DNA from: Synechococcaceae cyanobacterium
Lineage (GTDB): Bacteria > Cyanobacteriota > Cyanobacteriia > PCC-6307 > Cyanobiaceae
NCBI GenBank assembly: GCA_947460085.1
Contig: CANHGA010000126.1
Location: forward strand, 1-6,282
Length of the DNA stretch: 6,282 bases
Reading direction: 5' to 3'
Below the pieces are notes generated by a model. The model did no database searches. It saw nothing but the letters and a program-made list of their open reading frames with translations, and was not told the origin of the DNA. Positions 1 to 5,085 of the stretch are shown in pieces. A program made the translations under genes and the position numbers. The stretch's first letter is position 1; each line of letters opens with the position of its first letter.

Positions 1-1090
1 CCAGGCTTGGGTGGTGTTGCCAGTAGCGCAGGATCCCCACCAGCCAGGCCGGCCGGCCGAAGAATGGGTTCTCCTCCAGGCTGGGACCGCCCCAGAGCAG
101 GTGGTTGCCGCCGCCGCTGCCCTCGGTGCGCTCCCCCTGTTGCTTCCAGGAGCGCAGGCCCACGGCCTCGCCCGCTTCCTCCAAGGCCCCCATCCAGCCG
201 GCGTAGTCGGCCCAGCTGTGGCACACAGGCAGGTTCACCTCCAGCACGCCGGGGTCTGCGGTGAGCCCCAGCACTTGCCAGGCCCCATCGGTATCGAGGG
301 GCAGCACCCCACTGAGCTCCGGCTGGCTCCAGGCCGCCGAAGCCTGGGCAATCACGCCCAACAGGCTTTCCAGGGGTTGGCGGGCCAGGGGTGGCAGGAA
401 CAGGCTCCAGTCCTGCGGCCCCACCTCCAAGGTGAGCACCTGCCGCAGCACCCCCTCGGGGAAGTGGGCCAGGGGCAGCCGCAGACCGGCGGGACCAGGG
501 GCGCCGATGAGCTCCCGCAGGGGTTCCGCCAGGGGCCAGGCCGCCGCCTGCCAGCCCAGGGGTTGGCTTGGGTTGGCTTCGTCGTGGTGGCAGAGCGGTG
601 CGGCCCAAACCTGGCGCTCGGGATCGAGGGGATCGCGCAGGGGCAAGGGCTGGAGCGGGCAACCCAAGCCCTTACCAATGGCGGCCAGCAGCCCCGGGGC
701 CTCGCTGGCAGTGAGGGCTCGCCGGGCCGTTGGGCCCTGGGGGGTTGAACTGGTCTGGGGCCAGCGCACGATGGGGGTTCCATCGGTTCCTGTGATCAGC
801 CGCAGGGCCCAGCGGGGATTGACTTCGCCGTCGTAGCGCTTGCCCGGGCAGTAGATCAGCGTGCTGCCTGGCCAGACCCTTTGCTCCAGCTCCCGGCCGA
901 GGGCTTTGGCATAGCGCAATTTGGTGGGGCCATCGGCCGCCACGCTCCACTCGGCCCCCTCTGGGTGCACGGGCACGTAGGTGGGTTCGCCGCCAAAGGT
1001 GAGGCGGATGCCGGCCTCATGAAGCCGTTGCTCCAGCAGGGCGGCGGTGATTTGGCTGATGCCAGGGGGGTTGTTGATGGAGCTGGTCAT
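1..1090 (-). CDS. DUF2126 family protein (predicted peptide-ligase operon), N-terminal 363 residues; 3' end off the left edge
   Basis: The frame stays open from the ATG at 1090 to the window edge, giving 363 residues with no stop. It matches the DUF2126 (COG4196) family. The protein has TFGGEPTYV at residues 31-39, PGVLEVN at 280-286, the glycine-rich GSGGGNH at 324-330, and RYWQHHPSL at the visible end, all typical of the family. Comparative genomics has linked a circularly permuted glutamine-synthetase-like ligase to this neighbourhood, and I believe DUF2126 is that ligase. On that reading the EVN and GGGNH motifs would be active-site segments, which is inference. In many bacteria DUF2126 is the C-terminal part of a protein of about 1100 residues with an N-terminal transglutaminase domain. 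Here it starts almost directly at the GGEPT motif, and the transglutaminase is a separate gene ending 6 bases upstream. A GGGAG Shine-Dalgarno (plus-strand 1101-1105) sits 10 bases before the ATG. Several hundred C-terminal residues are probably missing from view. The family call is firm and the activity is unproven. Confidence 0.88.
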   Translation of the reverse strand, partial: MTSSINNPPGISQITAALLEQRLHEAGIRLTFGGEPTYVPVHPEGAEWSVAADGPTKLRYAKALGRELEQRVWPGSTLIYCPGKRYDGEVNPRWALRLITGTDGTPIVRWPQTSSTPQGPTARRALTASEAPGLLAAIGKGLGCPLQPLPLRDPLDPERQVWAAPLCHHDEANPSQPLGWQAAAWPLAEPLRELIGAPGPAGLRLPLAHFPEGVLRQVLTLEVGPQDWSLFLPPLARQPLESLLGVIAQASAAWSQPELSGVLPLDTDGAWQVLGLTADPGVLEVNLPVCHSWADYAGWMGALEEAGEAVGLRSWKQQGERTEGSGGGNHLLWGGPSLEENPFFGRPAWLVGILRYWQHHPSL

Positions 1091-1096
1091 GGTGGG

Positions 1097-1984
1097 TTAG
1101 CTCCCAGGGATGAGCTGGTGGCTGATGGCGCTGAGCACCTCGGCTTCGATGCTCCACTCGAAGGTGTTTTCGACCCCTGGTGGCCCAGAGAAGCTGCCCG
1201 TGATGGCCGCGGTGAGGTCGGATTTCGATGAGGTGGCGATCGGGATGTAGCGCTCGTCCACGGCCCCCTTGCCGCTGGCATCGAACCCGCGCCAGCCGGC
1301 CCCCTGGAGATACACCTCGGTCCAGGCGTGCAGGTCGTAGCGCTCGGGTTTCGGCTCCACCAGGTGGTACCCACTCACAAATCGGGCCGGCAGCCCGACG
1401 CAGCGGCAGCACTCGATCATCAGCATGGCGAGGTCGCGGCACGATCCCACCCGCTCCTTGAGGGTGCGGCTGGCCGGCCAGGCGGGGCCGATGTGGCGTT
1501 GGGTGTATTTGACCCGGTCTTGGATGATTTCGATCAGCTGTTGCAGGAAGGTGAGGCTGCGCTGATCGTTGCCCATCAGGGCTTCTTGGGCCACATCCAC
1601 GGCGGCAGCGTCGTGCTGACCGTTGGGCAGCCAGCCCTGCAAGTTGCTCATCAGATCGGGGTTGAGGCGACCAATCGAGATCGGGAGGCGGGCCATCTCC
1701 TCGTCGAGGCAGGCCTCCATCAGGGGTGCCGTGAAGGTTTCCACCTCGGAGTTGGCAACCACCTGGAACAGGTCGGTTTCACCCAGGAACCGGGCCCGGG
1801 TGATGGTGTCGCCGCCGGCGGCGATCAGATCAAACAGCTGGCTTGGATCGGGGCTCACCTCCAGGCGGTAGTCGATCAGCCGCTGGAAGCCATGGGGCCG
1901 GGGCCGCAGGCAAAAGCGGTGGGGCCCCAGCAGGACCGGCGCGCTGTAGCGATAGGTGAAGGTGTGGGTTACGCGGGCACGCAT
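1097..1984 (-). CDS. Transglutaminase-like cysteine protease with bacterial transglutaminase N-terminal domain
   Basis: This complete 295-residue protein has two parts. The first is a beta-rich N-terminal region (about residues 1-90, with GPHRFCLRPRP at 20-30) typical of the Bact_transglu_N domain. The second is a transglutaminase-core domain (about 140-250). The catalytic triad is visible: Cys182 in GSCRDLA, His219 in DLHAWTEVYL and Asp235 in GWRGFDAS. Bacterial proteins of this class are generally thought to act as peptidases or amidases rather than protein cross-linkers. There is no signal peptide, so it is probably cytoplasmic. The ATG at 1984 lies inside the 3' end of the alpha-E gene (16-base overlap). 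I see no good Shine-Dalgarno (CAGAGCTTCC precedes the ATG), so translational coupling is likely. Its operon position suggests it trims, transfers or removes what the ATP-grasp enzyme attaches, which is inference. The segment after the triad Asp (GKGAVDERYIPIATSSKSD) departs from the more common family wording but keeps its layout. Confidence 0.93.
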   Translation of the reverse strand: MRARVTHTFTYRYSAPVLLGPHRFCLRPRPHGFQRLIDYRLEVSPDPSQLFDLIAAGGDTITRARFLGETDLFQVVANSEVETFTAPLMEACLDEEMARLPISIGRLNPDLMSNLQGWLPNGQHDAAAVDVAQEALMGNDQRSLTFLQQLIEIIQDRVKYTQRHIGPAWPASRTLKERVGSCRDLAMLMIECCRCVGLPARFVSGYHLVEPKPERYDLHAWTEVYLQGAGWRGFDASGKGAVDERYIPIATSSKSDLTAAITGSFSGPPGVENTFEWSIEAEVLSAISHQLIPGS

Positions 1985-2976
1985 GGAAGCTCTGCGCTGG
2001 ATGGGGTGCTGGATGGGGCGGAGGTGGCAGCGATGTTGGCTGCGACGAAGTAGCGCTGTTCGATCAGTTCATGCAGCCGGTTGAAATCGCTCTGCAGGTC
2101 GTCGATTGATTCATGCAAGCCACTATTGACCAGGGTGTCGATGCTGGTGTAACTCCAGCGGGCCAGGGTGAGGCCGCTCTGGCACTCGATCTGGTCGGGG
2201 TCTCCGGGCACGGATTCCCCCTTGATGATCTTCAAGGTTTCGTGGATGCGCTCCAGGCAGTACCGCACCGAGCGGGGAAAGATCGGATTGAGCAGCAGGA
2301 AGGCCGCCACGGCCTTGGGCTCGATCGCCTGTTGGCGCGATTGGCGGAACATTTGATAGGCCCCGGCGCTGCGCAGTAGGGAGATCCACTGCAGTTCATC
2401 CAGCACTCCGCCCACTTCATCGGGGGATGGCAGCAGCAGGAAGTACTTCACATCGAGGATGCGGCTGGTTTTATCCGCCCGCTCCAGCAGGCGGCCAAGC
2501 CGGCTGAATTGCCAGGAGAGGTCGCGACTCAAGGTGGCGTCGGTGATCCCGTAGAAGAGTTGGCAGGCGCGGCGAATATCCCGCAATTGCTCCTGGCCGG
2601 GTTGGTTCCAGAAGGTCTCGTTCTCGAGAAGGGTCCAATAGATGTCGTTCAGTTGTTCCCACATCTCGGTGGTGATCACTTCCCGAATTTGGCGCGCGTT
2701 TTCCCGGGCAAAGGCGATGCAATTGATGATGCTGTTGGGGTTGTCCTCGTTGCGCACCAAGAAGGTCACCACGTCCTGGGGGGTGGCCGACGGGTGAAGC
2801 TTGTCGAACAATTCCCGATCAGCATTGGCCTCGATTAGGGGCAGCCAGGGTTCGGCGCTGCCGGGGGGGCAGTCGAGGGCCATGGCCTCGCTCACCTCCA
2901 CAAAGCGGGAAACATTCTCTGCCCGCTCCACATAGCGGTTGATCCAGTACAGGGATTCGGCAACCCGGCTCAGCAT
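1969..2976 (-). CDS. Alpha-E domain protein (DUF403)
   Basis: This 335-residue, probably all-helical protein belongs to the alpha-E family (DUF403, COG2307). The diagnostic N-terminal motif MLSRVAESLYWINRYVERAE covers residues 1-20, and the second conserved helix, LLERADKTSRILDVKY, lies at about 163-178. Both are rich in glutamate and arginine and give the family its name. The protein has no recognisable signal peptide or membrane segment. The family nearly always occurs beside, or fused to, the circularly permuted ATP-grasp ligase, and a role as partner or scaffold is predicted but untested. The start is well fixed: a perfect GGAGGT (plus-strand 2983-2988) lies 6 bases upstream, and the ATG overlaps the ATP-grasp stop as ATGCTGA. 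The C-terminal tail, from about residue 312, is a Ala/Ser/Thr/Pro-rich low-complexity extension. It includes PSSTPSSA, encoded by a 12-base tandem duplication, and is probably disordered. The length fits the family's usual size of slightly over 300 residues plus this tail. Confidence 0.95.
   Translation of the reverse strand: MLSRVAESLYWINRYVERAENVSRFVEVSEAMALDCPPGSAEPWLPLIEANADRELFDKLHPSATPQDVVTFLVRNEDNPNSIINCIAFARENARQIREVITTEMWEQLNDIYWTLLENETFWNQPGQEQLRDIRRACQLFYGITDATLSRDLSWQFSRLGRLLERADKTSRILDVKYFLLLPSPDEVGGVLDELQWISLLRSAGAYQMFRQSRQQAIEPKAVAAFLLLNPIFPRSVRYCLERIHETLKIIKGESVPGDPDQIECQSGLTLARWSYTSIDTLVNSGLHESIDDLQSDFNRLHELIEQRYFVAANIAATSAPSSTPSSAELPCVPA
1996..2019. repeat. Two-copy 12-base tandem repeat in the alpha-E gene tail
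   Basis: The plus strand reads GCTGGATGGGGT then GCTGGATGGGGC, an 11-base direct repeat with a 12-base period. On the coding (minus) strand it gives Pro-Ser-Ser-Thr followed by Pro-Ser-Ser-Ala near the alpha-E C-terminus. It is a multiple of three, so the frame is kept. It also ends about 12 bases before the transglutaminase ATG, so it lies in that gene's translation-initiation region. Slippage duplication is the simplest origin. Confidence 0.75.
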
Positions 2977-4463
2977 GGGACCACCTCCCGACTCGGGGCA
3001 TCATCAACAATCCAGGTGTCTTTGCAGCCACCCCCCTGGGAGGAATTCACCACCAGGGATCCCCGCCGCAGGGCGACCCGGGTTAGGCCCCCAGGGCTGA
3101 CCCACGCCCCCTTGCCCCTCAGCACATAGGGGCGCAGATCCACGTGGCAGGGGTAGAGCTCCCCTTGGCTCAGGGACGGAACGGTGGACAGCTCCAGGGT
3201 GGGTTGGGCGATGTAGTTGCGGGGGTTGGCCTTGATCTTGTCGGCGAATTCGGCGATCTCTGCGCTGCTGGCATGGGGGCCGATCAACATCCCGTAGCCC
3301 CCGGCTTCGGCCACGGCTTTCACCACCAGTTCACCCAGGTGGGCCAGCACGTAGGCCTGGTCGTCGGGCTGGGCGCAGAGGTAGGTGGGCACGTTCTCGA
3401 TGATCGGTTCTTCGCCCAGGTAGTAGCGGATCATTTCCGGCACGTAGGCGTAGATCAGCTTGTCGTCGGCCACGCCGGTGCCGGGGGCATTGGCAATGGC
3501 TACCCGGCCGGCGCGGTAGGCCTCCATCAAGCCCCGCACCCCCAGCACCGAATCGCTGCGGAAGAGGGCCGGATCCAGGAAGTCGTCGTCGATGCGGCGG
3601 TAGATCACGTCGACGGGTTCCAAGCCACCGGTGCTGCGCATCCAGACCCGATCGTCTTGGCAGACCAGATCGCGACCCTCCACCAGCTGGATGCCCATCT
3701 GTTGGGCGAGGTAGCTGTGCTCGAAATAGGCGCTGTTGAATACCCCCGGGGTGAGCAGCACCACCTTGGGGCTGTCGGTCCAGGGGGCCAACTCCCGCAG
3801 GGTTTGCAGCAGGTGGGATGGATAGTCGTCGATGGGTTGCACGGTGCGCCCGGCAAACAGACTCGGGAACATCCGCTTCATCACGCGGCGGTTCTCGAGG
3901 AAATAGGCCACCCCCGAGGGGCAGCGCAGGTTGTCTTCGAGCACCCTCCAGGCCCCTTGGCCATCCCGCACCAAATCCAGCCCCGAGATGTGGCACCACT
4001 TGCCCAGGGGGGGCTTGAAGCCCTGCATCTGGGGCCGCCAGCCTTGGGAGGTTTCGATGTCTTCGCGGGGAATGACCCCGTCACTGAGAATCTTCTGCTC
4101 GCCATAGATGTCGCCGAGGAAGCGATCAATGGCTTCGAGGCGTTGGATCAGGCCGCGCTCGAGGCGCTGCCAATCGGCCATGCCAATCAGCCGGGGCAGC
4201 GGATCAAAGGGCAGGATCCGCTCCACGCCCTTGTTGCCCGAATCGTTGAGGCGAAAGGTGGCCCCCAGGCGTTTCAGCAAAATGCCCGCCGCGGCGTGGT
4301 TGCGATTCAGTTCATCCAGGCCCAGTTGGCCCAGGGACGAGACAAGCGGCTGCAGGCTGCTGCGCGGCTCATCGTGGGCTGTGAAATATTCGTCGTAGCC
4401 CCGATCGGGCCTGTACTCGGTGAACATTCCCAGCTGCTGCGCTGGGGGGATCTTGCCCAGCAA
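2970..4463 (-). CDS. Circularly permuted ATP-grasp peptide/amide ligase (DUF404/DUF407, COG2308 family)
   Basis: This 497-residue protein (TTG start) matches the circularly permuted ATP-grasp family throughout. Ordered motifs are YRPDRGYDEYF at about 17-27, SGLDLVRDG at 160-168, LEDNLRCPSGVAYFLENR at 175-192, LTPGVFNSAYFEHSYLA at 237-253, VDVIYRRIDDDFLDP at 284-298, GTGVADDKLIYAYVPE at 328-343, VVKAVAEAGGYGMLIG at 380-395, and a terminal NSSQGGGCKDTWI at 473-485. The acidic ExN metal-binding-like motif (E176, N178) precedes the putative ATP-binding Lys382, the reverse of ordinary ATP-grasp order, as expected for a permuted fold. The family should join a carboxylate to an amine using ATP, but the substrates are unknown. 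It heads the four-gene operon and overlaps the alpha-E start by 7 bases. The start is ambiguous. TTG at 4463 has a good GAAGGG Shine-Dalgarno (AAGG 6 bases upstream), while ATG at 4427 gives 485 residues beginning MFTEYRP, closer to family N-termini, but its GGGA abuts the codon. Confidence 0.95.
   Translation of the reverse strand: MLGKIPPAQQLGMFTEYRPDRGYDEYFTAHDEPRSSLQPLVSSLGQLGLDELNRNHAAAGILLKRLGATFRLNDSGNKGVERILPFDPLPRLIGMADWQRLERGLIQRLEAIDRFLGDIYGEQKILSDGVIPREDIETSQGWRPQMQGFKPPLGKWCHISGLDLVRDGQGAWRVLEDNLRCPSGVAYFLENRRVMKRMFPSLFAGRTVQPIDDYPSHLLQTLRELAPWTDSPKVVLLTPGVFNSAYFEHSYLAQQMGIQLVEGRDLVCQDDRVWMRSTGGLEPVDVIYRRIDDDFLDPALFRSDSVLGVRGLMEAYRAGRVAIANAPGTGVADDKLIYAYVPEMIRYYLGEEPIIENVPTYLCAQPDDQAYVLAHLGELVVKAVAEAGGYGMLIGPHASSAEIAEFADKIKANPRNYIAQPTLELSTVPSLSQGELYPCHVDLRPYVLRGKGAWVSPGGLTRVALRRGSLVVNSSQGGGCKDTWIVDDAPSREVVPC
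2983..2988 (-). promoter_or_regulatory. Shine-Dalgarno for the alpha-E gene
   Basis: A perfect GGAGGT on the minus strand lies 6 bases before the ATG at 2976, inside the last codons of the ATP-grasp gene. It fixes the alpha-E start. It also suggests that this gene initiates efficiently by itself, unlike the downstream transglutaminase gene, which lacks a clear site. Confidence 0.8.
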
Positions 4464-4584
4464 ACCAGCCCTTCCCCAGTCATGGTTGCTACGAAAGCGT
4501 GAGCTGGCGGCCTGCCAGTTGGTTGTGATTGGCCGTTAATTTTGCCGTTTTCTCTTAAAATTGAACTTGATTTTTTTAGATTTC
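4464..4584. promoter_or_regulatory. Divergent intergenic region between the ligase operon and the secreted-protein gene
   Basis: About 120 bases separate the two divergent starts. The right half (about 4521-4584) is strikingly AT-rich against a GC-rich background, as expected of a promoter region. On the plus strand TAAAAT (4556-4561) matches five of six bases of a -10 box and would start transcription about 17 bases before the ATG at 4585. The nearest -35-like TTGGCC (4529-4534) is 21 bases away, which is too far to be convincing. I found no clear leftward promoter. Two other signals are visible. One is the direct repeat GCCGTT at 4532-4537 and 4544-4549 (12-base period). The other is the inverted repeat CTGGC/GCCAG at 4504-4518 with a 5-base spacer, which may sit in the ligase operon leader. 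Regulation through these is inference. Confidence 0.5.
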
Positions 4585-5085
4585 ATGCGGGTTCCTTCCA
4601 TCCGGACGTCCTTTGCTGCAGCCCTGGCCTTGACCGCTGCGGCGACCGCTGTAGTGACGGCTGGAGCCCAGTCAGCAGGGGCCCAAACCTGTCAGTTCCT
4701 GGCCCCTGTGGGTGGGGATGGCACCACCAATATCGTCACCAAGACCATCAGCGCCGGCGCCGTATTGCCCTTTAGCCGTCCGAACTGGAACACCGATTTC
4801 TTTGTGACGGCGCCCTACAGCACCTATAAGTTTTTCTTCACCGCCAATTCGTCCGTGAGTGCCACCTACCCGGTGGAGGGCTTCCTGAAGTTCACCGATG
4901 GCACTGCCTTTCAGGTGATCAACGAACCCTCCTTTGCACCGCCCACGGGCACGGGTCGCCAATGGGGCCCTTTCCCCACCTACCCCGGCAAGGTGGTGTC
5001 CCAGGTGAATTTCAGGATTGGAGCTTCGGCTGATCAAGCCGCCACCGGTTTCACTTACCGGATCTCCGTGCAGGGCTGCAACTAA
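4585..5085 (+). CDS. Small secreted protein of unknown function
   Basis: I do not recognise this 166-residue protein. Its N-terminus is a clear Sec signal peptide: basic MRVPSIR, an alanine-rich hydrophobic core at about 9-27, and a probable cleavage after Ala33 (AGA, then Gln34). The mature chain of about 133 residues is rich in aromatic, Gly, Thr and Ser residues, looks beta-structured, and has no membrane segment. Only two cysteines occur, Cys36 near the mature N-terminus and Cys165 next to the last residue, so one disulphide could tie the two ends together. The frame is open from a TTG at 4561, but that start would put charged and bulky residues in front of the signal peptide, so I chose ATG 4585. 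No Shine-Dalgarno precedes the ATG, and the leader is T-rich. The gene diverges from the ATP-grasp operon and is convergent with pabC, sharing stop-codon bases (5082-5085). It is likely periplasmic or extracellular. The coding call rests on the signal peptide, the strand-consistent frame and sensible composition. Confidence 0.8.
   Translation: MRVPSIRTSFAAALALTAAATAVVTAGAQSAGAQTCQFLAPVGGDGTTNIVTKTISAGAVLPFSRPNWNTDFFVTAPYSTYKFFFTANSSVSATYPVEGFLKFTDGTAFQVINEPSFAPPTGTGRQWGPFPTYPGKVVSQVNFRIGASADQAATGFTYRISVQGCN

Noticed and set aside
11..748. A 245-codon plus-strand frame at the left edge
   Set aside because: The minus strand carries DUF2126 with conserved motifs through the whole stretch. The plus-strand translation is compositionally biased shadow sequence.
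1328..2053. A 241-codon plus-strand frame over the transglutaminase gene
   Set aside because: It is antisense to a protein with an intact catalytic triad and family motifs, and shows no domain of its own.
4361..4483. Possible short leader peptide from an out-of-frame ATG at 4483 on the minus strand overlapping the ATP-grasp start
   Set aside because: It has no Shine-Dalgarno that I can see, shows no attenuator-like codon run, and overlaps the real gene in another frame.
3144..4502. A 452-codon open frame on the plus strand, antisense to the ATP-grasp gene
   Set aside because: Its translation is low-complexity His/Gly/Val/Ala-rich text with no recognisable motif. The opposite strand has a strongly conserved enzyme across the same bases. 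Long antisense frames are expected in GC-rich coding DNA.
4561..4584. TTG start for the secreted protein eight codons upstream
   Set aside because: It would place MNLIFLDF before an already complete signal peptide and lies within the likely promoter, with no ribosome site.
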